Shown here piece by piece: positions 25,252-36,428 of a DNA stretch of 64,000 bases (the stretch's first letter is position 1; every line of letters starts with the position of its first letter). The stretch is taken from the NCBI RefSeq assembly GCF_020921035.1, contig NC_063151.1, positions 1,922,001-1,986,000 of the forward strand, given 5' to 3'. The translations under genes were made by a program, and so were the position numbers. This stretch comes from Rhodamnia argentea (lineage: Eukaryota; Streptophyta; Magnoliopsida; Myrtales; Myrtaceae). The notes below the pieces were generated by a model. The model was not told the DNA's origin. It was given only the letters and a program-made list of their open reading frames with translations, and made no database searches.

Positions 25252-25845
25252 TTTAGTAGCCATAATTGCCTATTAATAGGATTTCCCTACTCAAAATAAT
25301 AATACAAAAAAAAAAAAATGTCACAAGCAAGCGATTCCAATATTACATTTTTGTGTCGGCTAGAGCGAATTGTTGTCCAGTTGAGCTTGGTGACATGATG
25401 CTGTAACTGGAGATCCTCCCCAACTACTTCTTCAACAGCCCCTTCGCTAATTATGACCTCTACAAAACGATATTTATTACAATTAGTATGCCATAAAACT
25501 TATTTAACAAAAATCCCTTTGACAATCTAATTTTCCGTGATTCCCAAGCATTCAGTCCCTTTTTTAATGAAATTTGTGGCACTAATTCAAGATCAGAGAC
25601 AAGGTCTGGTCTTCCACAGATCCGATGCTGAGGTGTGGGAGAAGCAAATCGACGTCTTATAAACAATAGACATAAAAATATTCAAGATCGAAGATGGAGG
25701 CACACAAGTTGTCTCATCTTTGACAATCCTTGATTATCCAATCGATCTTGAAGCTCTTGGGTCACCAAGTACGTCATTCTTGTTTAGGAAACCATTACGG
25801 CTATGCGGTGGCAGATCTAATCGTGGGTCGCCAAGTCAACTACTC

Positions 25846-26629
25846 CACCAGATTAAGGGGGTGAAAAGGATTGTCTTAATAGGGATATTATACACCCCTT
25901 CCCTGTTCCCATGTGCTTCATCTTCCATAAGATGAAATGAGCTTTAATACGAGATTAAGTCGAAAGAGCGGAAGATTCTGTCTCGCTCGCTGAACTTGCC
26001 GCCCCTAAAATTTCAAACTTACCGCGACGAGCACCAATTTTTTTTTTTTTTTTATCCCCATAAGCTTGGATTATGCATAATGTATGGACAAGAAAATGAC
26101 TCCCACAGAGGATAAAGATATAGGATGCCAAGACTTTTTCCTCGATTTTTTTTCTATCAAGGTTTCGCTCCCGGGATAGCGAGAACCAACATCTACACAC
26201 TCCGTGGAAGAACTCAAAAAGACTGGCGTTTTAAGTCTCGAGAAAGAAACAAAATTTGGAGATATTTATTAGATTCCGTTTGGTTCGCGTAAAATGAATA
26301 ATTCGAAAAATTATATTTTTTAAAAAAAGTGATTGCTTATATCTCTTAAAAAAATAAACAAAGGAAAATGTTTTCATTATTTAAGAAAATGTATAAACAA
26401 CAAATTGTTGTCGATATTGAAAATATTTTTTATTAACTAATTATTTCAAAAAATTATTTTTGAGAAAATATTTTTCGGGAAATAAATTGAGGCTTAAAGT
26501 GCTGATAAATGCAATTTGATGGAGATAGGTCGTAGGATCATACAGTGATGTGATATGTGGAAATGATGTAAATCTTGGAATTTTTTGAGTTTACACGTGT
26601 CAGGCCAATCCGCATGAGATAAACACTAA
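25846..26629. other. Intergenic, AT-rich
   Basis: No gene seen. At about 26270-26500 there is an AT-rich stretch with inverse 'aaataaat' blocks and 'ccgtttggttcgcgtaaaat', related to the small elements at 40637-40874 and 41361-41600. Confidence 0.5.
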
Positions 26630-27061
26630 GGGTCAGTATGGTAATATTTCCGTTCTTGGGAACATATTTGGAACAGAAACATTTTTTTTTTGTGTTTCTG
26701 TTCTCGGCTACGATTTTCGAGAATAGAAATGCGTTTGGCAAATACAAAAAAAAAAGTACTTTTTTCACCAAAAGGAAGGATCTACAATCGGCGGCGGTGG
26801 CGGCGGCTGCCGGCGATCGACAACCGGCGGCGGTGGCTTGCACAAGCTCGCCCTCGAGTTGTTTTTAAAAAGTGTTTCAAAATCTAGAAACAAGTTTTTT
26901 TTATTCTTTTTTTGGTTTCAAAAGTGTTTTTTTTTTTTTCAAAAGTGTTTCCCGGAACGCTTTTGGAACATTTTTTAACCATATGCGTTTTTGTTCCAAA
27001 AGTGTTTCGGGAATACTTTTGGAACGGAAATACTTTCCAAAGAGTGTCACCATACAAACCC
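26630..27061. mobile_element. PIF/Harbinger-like (Tourist-type) MITE with TAA target duplication
   Basis: The left end is GGGTCAGTATGG and the right end CCATACAAACCC, inverse repeats with two mismatches over 12 bp. TAA lies directly outside both ends (26627-26629 and 27062-27064). The 3-bp TAA/TTA duplication and GGG-start termini are diagnostic of Tourist-like elements. The interior repeats 'aaaagtgtttcNNgaacnctttt' blocks. No coding capacity. It ends about 400 bases before the ZCF37-like start codon. Confidence 0.8.
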
Positions 27062-27458
27062 TAAATAGACGGCCTTTCCTCACGGCCATATTCCACGAAT
27101 AATTCCAGTTTTTTTTTTTTTCCAAAGAATATGATGAACAAGCAACTACCAAGAATGTGGTAATTCAACCTCGAATCATTAATGGGGCACTTTTTTTCTT
27201 CCACGGTTACCTTGTCTCCAAGAAAGTCAAACAAGACATGGTCCACTTTGCGAAGCTTCCACCCTAAATTTTTTTTCCATTGATTTGTCAAACCTTTTAG
27301 CTTGACCGCGTTGGTTGATCTTGTCTTCCAAGCTGCTGTTGCTGCTGCTCTCTCTCTCTCCCCCTCGACGAGTACTTAAATGGCTCTCCTTTGAAGAAAT
27401 GAAGCCAACACCAGACGAATCCTCAAGAAACAAAGCTTAGCAGAAACCCAGTTCTCAG

Positions 27459-28256
27459 ATGTTGACCCCTTTCATTTGTGGCGCTTTCCATCCCGAAGAA
27501 GACGACCAGCTGTTCGACGGCACGAGCCCGAGGAGATCATCGAGGAGGAGCCACCACCAACACCAGAACAAGGAGAACAAGAACCCGTACTCGGCTCGCG
27601 GCCTCGACAAGTTCGAGGCCCTCCTGTCCGACCTCCAGGAGAAGCGGCAGAAGATTTACACCCAGAAGGGCTCCAGCGACATATCCCTCGTCCGGTTCGC
27701 TTACACGAGCTCCAACGATTGCGTGCCCATAGTGGTCAAGAAGGACAAGGCTAACAAGACCAAGACCAGCGATCCTGGCGCCACCGGGGACCATGCCGCG
27801 CGAAATTCGGACACTCGGGATAAAAAGTTACCTATCGAGCCTTCGAGTGATGTCAAGGAAGTGACTGAAAGGAAGGCGGATGGTCCGGATAAGAAGGCGA
27901 AAAACAAGAGCTTCGAGCAGGGATTCATGAGATTGGAGAATTGGAGGCGGCCCTCGTATTACATGCCGGCGGCTATCCTCTTGATTCTGCTGTTCTTGGC
28001 CTTCTTTGGGAGGTCGGTCGCGATCCTGTGCACCTCGATCGGGTGGTACATAGTGCCTACTCTCAAAGCCAGGAGCTGGAATAGTTCGCAAAAGCCAGCG
28101 ACGGCGAAGAAGAAGGAACTTGGCCGAAGATTGAGCGAAAACAAGATGGTGATCAACAACAACAGAAGGTCTTCCTCTCCTCCTACCAATAGGAGCCACA
28201 ATAATTCCGGGCCAGACAAGTCGCCCGACCGCCACGGTCACCACAAAAGCTGGTGA
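27459..28256 (+). CDS. ZCF37: ZCF37-like protein with one predicted membrane segment
   Basis: A single-exon ORF of 265 aa starting MLTPFICGAFHPEEDD. The family core is visible: NKENKNPYSARGLDKFEALL at about residues 37-56, then EKRQKIYTQKG, and DISLVRFAYTSSNDCVPIVV at 74-93. These blocks define the plant ZCF37 family, whose molecular function is unknown. Residues ~168-202 form a strongly hydrophobic segment (AAILLILLFLAFFG onward), so membrane anchoring is likely. The regions on both sides are Lys/Arg/Ser-rich and look disordered; the C-terminus is His/Ser/Asn-rich. A CT tract (27350-27363) lies about 100 bases upstream, in the probable leader or core promoter. Family call confident; role not inferred. 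Confidence 0.85.
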   Translation: MLTPFICGAFHPEEDDQLFDGTSPRRSSRRSHHQHQNKENKNPYSARGLDKFEALLSDLQEKRQKIYTQKGSSDISLVRFAYTSSNDCVPIVVKKDKANKTKTSDPGATGDHAARNSDTRDKKLPIEPSSDVKEVTERKADGPDKKAKNKSFEQGFMRLENWRRPSYYMPAAILLILLFLAFFGRSVAILCTSIGWYIVPTLKARSWNSSQKPATAKKKELGRRLSENKMVINNNRRSSSPPTNRSHNNSGPDKSPDRHGHHKSW

Positions 28257-30333
28257 AGGACGGTCCGAATTCGCTCGATTCACAGTCCCTGCACATTCTT
28301 TCTGTTCTTTTTCAGGTGTACAAAGAGCCTTTTGACTTCGCTGATGCATCAACCTTTTTATGCACTCTCAGCTTCATGTCGACATGTGGGTCGGTTTTGA
28401 TCCGCCCGCTCGAACGGTTCATTCTTCGTTGTGATCTTGATAATCAGTGTAAATTATGAGCATATAGTTGATGTATTAGGACACAGAACACACCCCCATG
28501 TCATGTAAGAACTGTAATGGCACGGTGGGTATTGGTTAGAGTCCAGTGAGAAACTGCTGATCATCCATGAATGATGGGATTTTCACCTTTTTATCTTGTG
28601 CTTCGTATGTTCTTGTTCGAAACTGAAACTGAAACAAGAATGACAAGAGAGCAAATTAGCGATTATGGCTATGGCATTTCTATCAAGAAAGACACTTCGT
28701 GACAGAAGAATCACATTCCAAAGTCAATTATCTTTTCTTTTTTTTTCAAAGGATGGAGAAGGACGATCAGTGTTAGCGACTCATTTCGAGCGATACCATA
28801 AGGATCTCGCACCCGTTACGGAATATTCAATTGGATTATTGGTATTTTGCACTGCCGGCAACTTAAACGTTCTAGACTAGGGAGTCTTGTCACCATGGAC
28901 ATAATTAACTGAGTTCAGATATTTCCAATATAAGTATTTGCCTGATATGAAAGGTGGTGATCTGATATGTCTATCCATCTTAGGTTGAGCCGGAGGACAA
29001 CGATTTGATAAAGCCTAGTTTAAGAGAGGGGGGGACGATTTGTCAATTCCCAAGTGGGACCGTTGCTTCATTATCCTAATTAACAAATGAAAACTAGAGC
29101 ATACGTTTGTAATTTTGTCAACAAGACACCAAATAAAAGAGGTTATTTTCGTAATTATGAGGGGCTTCTAGAAAGTGGGTGTCTCGTTTTTTCTTTTTGG
29201 GGATACACATGGAAGATGTGCATGTTCATTCCCGGAGTCTCTTTTCTAGAACTCCAATGGACTTTCGAGCCAATCGGGTATTACAATAGGCTTGGCGTGG
29301 AGAGTTGTGGAAACGACTCTTGACTCGATCACTCCACCTACCAGTCGAATTTTGGCCATTGCAATTGAAATTGGAGGGTTGGGATAAGTTTTGATTTCGA
29401 TGGAGAGAACGTGCGGAGTTCGTGCCTTTGGGTCTTGCCCGACCAAACTCTCTCGTTGGTTTCTAGATAATTGTCTGTCGATTGTTCAGTTAGCATGTTA
29501 AAGCAATTGTTTTGTTTTATTTATTTATTTGTGATGTGAAGATACCAAATGAAGAACGATTCTAGAAGATCACTAAAGAAAGAAGGTTATGACTGAATAA
29601 TCATGTCAATAGTGTAATTTTGACAGGTCTTGAAGGGCATTGTTTTCACTCTCTCTGCCCATCTCTTGTTGCCGTCCTATCGATACTTGGATTTGTGTCA
29701 CGTGTTTGCCAACCACCCTATTCAAAAAAGCATCTCTTTCTCTCCTTAGCATGGCCAAGACCAAACAGATAATTAGGCCGCGTATCTCGCTGTCACGCAC
29801 ATCATATCAAAAAATTGGTTGGGTGTGGAGATAATGAATATATTTTAATCGATTCATAACTCATTGATTTAAATTTTTGAATGAAAATAAGTTGATGAAC
29901 TTAGAGCTTCTCATCAACGAGGGTTTCAAATTCTAACACTGCGCTCACACGTACGGCTGTCAGCAATCTCCCCCAGCAGAGAGTGAGCGTCTGCCCGTGT
30001 CAAGCAAGCAATGAGCACAATGAATAGCAGGGGACGAACGTAGTGCGTGGAAAGCGGATTTGGAGAGCCACTCCCAGGAGAATTGAATCGCATGCAGGCC
30101 CAATCAGAAGTTCAGGCTCTCAGTTCAATCTCCCAACAGTGTGCCCAATTGGGCCGGTAATTTTCGACCCAGAAAAAGGACAAGCACAAATTGCGATTCT
30201 GGCATCAGTTTCTTCACCGTCTTCTTCTTCTTCTTCTTCCTGCGCTTGAACCAGAACATTTCACAGGAGGAAGATAACAGACGTCCAGAATCTCTTTCTT
30301 ACTTCCCGAGTTCTGAACTCATTCACAGCTTTG

Positions 30334-30364
<31 letters not shown>

Positions 30365-30386
30365 GAAGGACGAAGATGCTCGAAGA
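28257..30386. other. Intergenic between ZCF37-like gene and CSA
   Basis: Only short ORFs without domains. The 3' UTR of the ZCF37-like gene is probably in the first few hundred bases. A GA tract at 30333-30360 lies 27 bases before the CSA start. Confidence 0.5.
30333..30360 (+). repeat. GA microsatellite in the CSA leader
   Basis: Fourteen GA units end 26 bases before the CSA start codon at 30387. Possible BBR/BPC binding site or leader feature. Confidence 0.85.
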
Positions 30387-33300
30387 ATGTGGAAGGAGAT
30401 CGAGAAGAGAGAATCGGGCAGAGTCCGCCCACGTTCCTTCGCGAACCGGGTCAAATCCAGCCGCGTCGCTTCTCTCCAACTCTCCAATCACAAAGACATT
30501 GTCTCTCCCCACAAAGGTTCCGTCAACTCTCTTCAGGTTGGTATTCCTCCCCCTCTTTCATTCGCTCCTCATTGCTGATTGCGGATTGGCTTCTTGTGCA
30601 TCTTCTTATGGTCGATGCTGGTTCAATTTCGGGGGCTGCTGGTGATTCGACCGAGGTTGACGTTAAATGGAAACTAAGGACTATGAAGAGGTTGTGATTG
30701 GAAGTGTTCGTCGCAGAGAATTTTTCTGTATTTCGTAGCTTTGTCTTGTTGAGCTGGAGAACTGCTAAGGAAGGGAAAAGATGTGGTTATAATGTGATGT
30801 GATACTGGTAACTTTAGAGCAGCTGCTCGACCCCTCTCTCGTGTTCCAAACTGAAGGGCATTACTGTCGCCGCGTTTCTCGTCTCTGACATTGTGTGTAC
30901 CCGGCTAATGATGTTGCAATGTTAGGTTGGTCTTGTCAAGATATTAGTATGATAGAATTTATGAGGGGGTTCTATTATGAAAGCAGGTTGATTTGACAGA
31001 GGGCCGCTATCTGTTGTCCGGCGCATCTGATGCATCGGCTGCGGTTTATGATGTCCAACAACCACAAAAGCTTGAGGGAGGTGGGCTGATCGCAAAGCAC
31101 AAACCTATCTTTGTCATTGATAAGCAGCATGAGCACCGACATAAGTATGCAATTTCCTCAGCCATATGGTATCCCATTGACACAGGGCTTTTTGTAACCG
31201 GCTCATACGATCACTATATAAAAGTTTGGGATACAAATTCCACGCAGGCAAAGGCTCTTTCTCTTCTTCTTCCGTATGCTTCTTGGAGTTTTTCATCTTG
31301 CTTTTGTCTCTCCTATTAATTCTCCTGATAATCTCTGTATCTCACACAGGCGGTGATGAATTTCAAAATGCCTGGGAAGGTTTATAGTACTTCCATGTCC
31401 TCATTGGCAACGTCTCACATGCTAATTGCTGCTGGAACCGAAGATGTTCAAGTCCGACTGTGTGACATTGCCTCAGGTGCATTTGCTCACACATTGTCTG
31501 GTCACCGAGGTAACCAGTTGTCTTAATCATTTTTTCAACCAATTTCCCTCTATGACAGTTGAACTAGATCTTGTTCCATTCAGGACCCCTTCCAGTTGGT
31601 AGTAAATTCGTGTATTGGAGTCAGTTTCTTGTTGTCTTTTTTCTTGTTGCCTATTATCGGGTTACCTGTCGTGAGTATATGGGGTTAAAGAGATACAGTA
31701 TATAGAAGCTGCCCTCTATTAGTGACCACTCTTAGTTTACCCCCTTGAAGATATGTTCTGGTAGACATGAATCTATAACTGTTTTAAAAGAACCCTCGCC
31801 CTTTTCTCTAAAGAGCTAGGTATCTCTCACTGAAACTTGGTTGGTCTAGGATGATATAAGGAGCACACCATTCAGAACCTTCTATAAGCAGGATTTTCAT
31901 CAAACTAAGACAAGGTGATGGCACCACAGCAAATCTTGCATCACAGTTTCTGAGTGGTTGCTCAAGGTTAAATAAAGGTGTTCCTACGTTTTTACCATTT
32001 CATAGTCTCTCTTTCACTGTTTCTGTTAAGTATTTGCAAATTCCATTTATGCTTCACTTTGATTATTGCTTGCATGGATTATCTTCTGGATTTCCATCCT
32101 CTCTGCTGCTCTAGCTGTGCTTTGGTGAACCATCTTTAGACAAAAATCTTTATCTCCCTCTAATCTTTTGGCAACTGAAACAAGTACATGTTCATAGTAC
32201 GTGAATGAATGTTTCTGGTGAAAGGGAAAAACATGTAATGTAGTATGTTGTGCAATAGCTAGGGTACCTAGTGCATATAATCTATCCTTTTCATGGTAGC
32301 AGATGGAGTAATGACAGTCCAGTGGTCTAATTCTAGTGAGTATGTACTGGTAACTGGAGGGTGCGATGGTGCAATACGCTTTTGGGATATCAGACGTGCA
32401 GGATGCTTTCGTGTCTTAGATCAATCTCACTCTCAACTTGGGAGGCGGCCACCACTTTTGGAGCGCTCTGCAATGACAAAGGTGTTTGTGTCCTGCGTGG
32501 TGACTTGCATCTGCATTTTGGTTTGCCTTACTGAATCATAAAGATGACCTTTTTCGTGACAAGTTTTAGGAATTCTTGTGCACTTATTCCTTTTTATGAC
32601 TATACTACCAATAGAATTGCCTAGAGTGGAGTCCAATAATCCGACATGATGAGAAAACATGCTCGATGCTTATCCTCATATCAGTCTAATATGAAATGTC
32701 ACAAGATGAGTGCATCAAGTAGTGGGTGTTTCAAATTGAAGAAATGTTAATGGATATCTGACTTAATGTGAGGCTTGAGGAAAATGTCCTTGGTGAGAAT
32801 CCCATTTTTTTTCATCGTGAGAAAATGATTTTTTATTTGTGAGAACTCCTTTTCAGTATATTGTCCAAATCTTCATTGGAAGAACTGCTCTTGAATTCTG
32901 TTTTTAGTTGTTTCTAAGTTAGTTAGCTCACTGCACACTCAATACTCCTCCTCATCACAATCAAATATGAAATCTTACAATATGTGTACATCAGTAGTGG
33001 GTGTTCCAAATTGAATAAATGTTAATGGACATCTAACTTGATGGGGGGCTTGAAGAAAATGTCCTTGGTGAGAAATTCCTTTTTTGTTCTCCAACATGGG
33101 AAAAAGATTTGTTTATTAGTGATAACTACTTTTCAATAAATTGTCTAAATCTTCTTTGGAAGAACTGCTCTTGAATTCTGTTTTTAGTTGTTTTTAGGTT
33201 AGTTGGCAGGAAGGCTGCCCTCTGGATCAAAATTCCTCCTTACCAAGGAAACAAAGAAGGTTTAACATAGTGAATGGATTGTAAATTGCCACAATCACTG

Positions 33301-35591
33301 AGCATCCAATCAATTGGATTATATTTTGTTTCTGAATTGAAGGAATTAGTCATTTGTGTATTAATCTCAAGCTAGTGGGTTTTTGATGATCTCTATATCT
33401 GGTTTTCTTCATTTGATTTTTCCATTTGTTAACAAATTGCACCCTTGCTGGGACATTTGGACAAAGACACTATTTGCTGAATTCTTGCGCAGGGTTCAAC
33501 TTCTAGATCATCGTCAGGAGGCCAAAATATGTCAAAAGCAACAGCGGTGTCGAGGAAATCTTCCCATGGAAATGGTGCTAAGCATTCAGGTTCAAATAGA
33601 ATTTCTGCGAAGGGATCTATCAAGCACAGGTTACATCCAGGGATGTTGTCTAGTCAGGATCGTGCTACTGCTCATTATGGTGCTGTCACTGGGTTAAAAA
33701 TATCAGAAGATGGCATGTACCTCTTTAGTGCAGGTTCAGCTTTGTCCTGTCCCAAATTGAACCTCATATTGCAACTAGCATTAACATACAAGGATTTTAA
33801 AGGGCAAGTTGTTTGGTTGGCTAATAGATTTACGATGATATGGTTTTTAAAAAAATATGCCTTCATTCTAAGGTTGGTCATACATTTTGCCATAATTGTG
33901 TTTTCTTTGGCGCAAAATGGCCTCGTAGGTGTTCCGCTCTTAAAATTTCTTTCAGAATCAGGTGGTGATCTCTTCTGTATATGTTTATCTCACGTTTTCA
34001 TGAGTTCTCAGAACAAGCATTATTAATTAGTCATAGAACTTTCTGCTTCATGGGTGTGTTTGATAACGATATTAAGTGCTGAAATTTAAAGTTTTCAGCA
34101 TGTCATGTCATTAAGTGCATTCGATAATCACTAGCTACACACAACTCAATCGATTGGTTGAAAGTAAAAAATCACTTAATGTGGTAAGTAAAAATGACTG
34201 ACTTAATTGGTTGATTGATAAAATATATAGTGGAAAGTAAAGTCTTACTAATTATATTGTCAAAACATGCCAATAATGTTCACTATTCCATGTTTAATAA
34301 GAAAAAATTTGTTACTTAACTTTCATATGATATCAAACAACTGTTTATTTTTATTTGCAATACTTCAAGACTTCAGTGCTAATTGTTCAGTACTTATTTT
34401 TCAGTTTATCAAAAGAGCCAATTAGACATTCACCTAACCTAACTATATTTAATTGATCTTTCTCTCTTTCCCAGGTTCTGATTCAAGATTACGACTATGG
34501 GACATTGAATCAGGCTGCAATACGCTTGTAAACTTTGAAACGGTGCGCCTGCAGACGAACAAGCCCATACAGCTGTCAGTGTCCGAGGATTCCGCACTTG
34601 TTTTTGTCCCATGCATGACGGTGGTGAAAGTATATGATACCTCCTTTTTCCCTATGATTTACTTGGAGAATCAATGGCACAACTGATTTAAGCTTCCAAT
34701 TGTATTCAATAGGCATTTGATTTCTGGTCAGGGAAGACATACTTCACATTTCGGGGCCACTATGAGTATGTGAACTGTTGCTGTTATAGCGCACTGGATC
34801 AGGTAAAAATGGTCAATCTCTACATTGTCAGTTAGTTGTACCGTATTTGACTTCTTACTCCATTTTATGAATGATAACGTTATCAAGAAGCTGGAATATC
34901 CCTTAAAAATGTCTTCTTTTTCCCCTCAAAATCGGCATCTTATCTGCCCCTGTGAATTGCGCCGTGCGCAATTCCTACCTTTTTTCTCCTGTATTAAAGA
35001 GAAGTTTTACAGAGATTTTCATTGAACGTTCATTTTTTTCCCCCTTAAGGGGTAGGCATGGCCACGGGCCTTGAACCGCCGGTTCCGGTTCGTGGCCACT
35101 ATGGAATTGGAACCGAAGGGGCGGTTCCGGGGTGGGGCTCGGGGGGGAGGGGAAAGAGCCGTTGCTCTTTCCCTAATTTTTTTTTTTGGCCGGTTCCTAA
35201 TTTTTTAAAACCGGAACCGGCCCGTGAGGGGCCGGGCTGGTTCCAGTTCGGAACCGCCAGTCCCGGTCAACGGGCCGGTTCCGGTTCTTCCACGGGCCGG
35301 TTCCAGGCCCAAACCGGCCCGTGGCCATGTCTATTGAGGGGTGCTCAATAAAGTATATTACATACTTTCCGATTGTTGACATAGACCCTAATGCCCACAG
35401 GAATTATACACCGGCGGCAATGATAGACAGATACTTGTGTGGTCACCATTCATCTCTTATGAAGCAGTAAGACCTCATTTCCAAAGGGTTGAGTGATTAA
35501 GTTTGATGGAGCAGTCCATCTGTTATTCACTTGAATAACATACGTGCAGGACGAAGGAACTACAAGGAACGAGGACTCATGGAGCGATTGA
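30387..35591 (+). CDS. CSA: CSA (ERCC8) WD40 adaptor of the CUL4-DDB1 ligase, transcription-coupled repair
   Basis: Nine exons: 30387-30536, 30987-31247, 31350-31509, 32303-32481, 33493-33733, 34475-34629, 34713-34802, 35401-35466 and 35550-35591. They sum to 1344 nt, 447 aa. The protein matches plant CSA along its length: start MWKEIEKRESGRVRPRSF, then QLSNHKDIVSPHKGSVNSLQ, GGCDGAIRFWDIRRAGCFRV, IHPGML-like LHPGMLSSQDRATAHYGAV and end DSWSD. WD40 repeats run through most of it; IRFWDIRR is the DWD box that binds DDB1. CSA recognises stalled RNA polymerase II complexes in transcription-coupled repair and acts in the nucleus. Intron 2 begins GC (31248-31249) rather than GT, since only this border keeps the frame. 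The gene is on the same strand as, and 837 bp upstream of, the next F-box gene. Confidence 0.93.
32688..33206. repeat. Tandem duplication inside CSA intron 4
   Basis: Two copies, about 32688-32926 and 32964-33206, share 'agtagtgggtgtt', 'aaaatgtccttggtgaga' and 'gaagaactgctcttgaattc'. The period is about 276 bases. The copies have diverged by substitutions and small gaps. Non-coding. Confidence 0.8.
35053..35333. mobile_element. hAT-like MITE in CSA intron 7
   Basis: The ends TAGGCATGGCCACGGGCC (35053-35070) and the inverse GGCCCGTGGCCATGTCTA (35316-35333) match at 17 of 18 positions. The flanking 8-mers TTAAGGGG and TTGAGGGG match at seven of eight, as expected for a hAT target duplication. 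The 281-bp interior is GC-rich, dominated by GGTTCCGG-type repeats in both orientations. It carries no usable gene. Confidence 0.8.
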
Positions 35592-36428
35592 CATGCATTT
35601 CTCCTCTGCCTACATCTGTAAAGACCAGTTCTGTGCATTAAAAGTCTCTGAGTCATGACTGTACATTATTGTAATCTGTGTACATCCAGGTTTAATTTCG
35701 CTTTCGTTTATTGCAGCCCATTCTCTCAATTTCGAGGCAGGACAATAAACTTGTCAAAAGTGGAAATATTTGTTACTCTATCGATGATCTTGTTTCATTC
35801 TACGATTCATATGCCGGCATCATCTTCAGGGGACTTCCTCAAGTAAATGCCGCATGATGCCCCTCTCATTTCTGTTAACTCAGTTTTCTCCACTGACTTG
35901 CCCTTTTTGGTCCCAGTCAAGAAACGAACTTGAGAGGTCTGTTAAATCTAAAAATACTTACAAATGTCGGAACTGTCCAAGAAATAGGTTCCCATTACCT
36001 CTCGACTATGATTCTGAAGCTGGCCTGGTAAGTGCCTGAAAGGGCAACATATACATGGATCATTCTGGCGGTTGTGAGTAGATCCTAGGGTAGCAAGAGA
36101 GGGATTTGGCAGATGTTTTTGGACCATCCCGAGGATTGTTGACAGATGAATATATCTCTCCCAGTTGAAACGGTAGCGCATCTAATCTATAAGAATAGAT
36201 GCCGACAGATGGCCTGTTCGGACAGATGCTGTGTGAAAGTGCCCATTGTTTCTCCAAAGTCAAAGGCAAAAAAAAGTCAATGAAATATCTCTGTCTCTGT
36301 CTCTCTCTCTCTCTCCATGTGAGAGGGCTATTAAAACTGATTAGACCGTTTCTTGTTCTTGCAGATCTGATCGAAGAAGAGCCGCGCACTGGAGGTGAGT
36401 AGCCTCAACACCGACCCGGATCGTCGAA
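35592..36428 (+). promoter_or_regulatory. CSA 3' end and upstream/leader region of the F-box/kelch gene
   Basis: No coding sequence was recognised. A CT tract (36294-36315) and a pyrimidine stretch ending TTGCAG at 36359-36364 look like the 3' border of a leader intron, so the F-box mRNA may have a spliced 5' UTR whose last exon starts at 36365. The donor was not located. Confidence 0.4.

Larger units (their letters stand above)
22432..25845. repeat. Tandem segmental duplication, unit 2, interrupted by an insertion
   Basis: It is homologous to 20116-22392. Homology stops near 24580 and resumes near 25588 with 'agatcagagacaaggtctgg', so about 1 kb was inserted after the duplication. The flanks of the internal transposon also correspond between units (TCTCAAGTG and TCTTGAGTT here), showing the element was already present when the segment duplicated. 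Confidence 0.8.

Noticed and set aside
33529..34026. Separate 165-aa gene inside CSA
   Set aside because: Only the part up to 33733 is conserved CSA exon 5; the rest is intron read-through.
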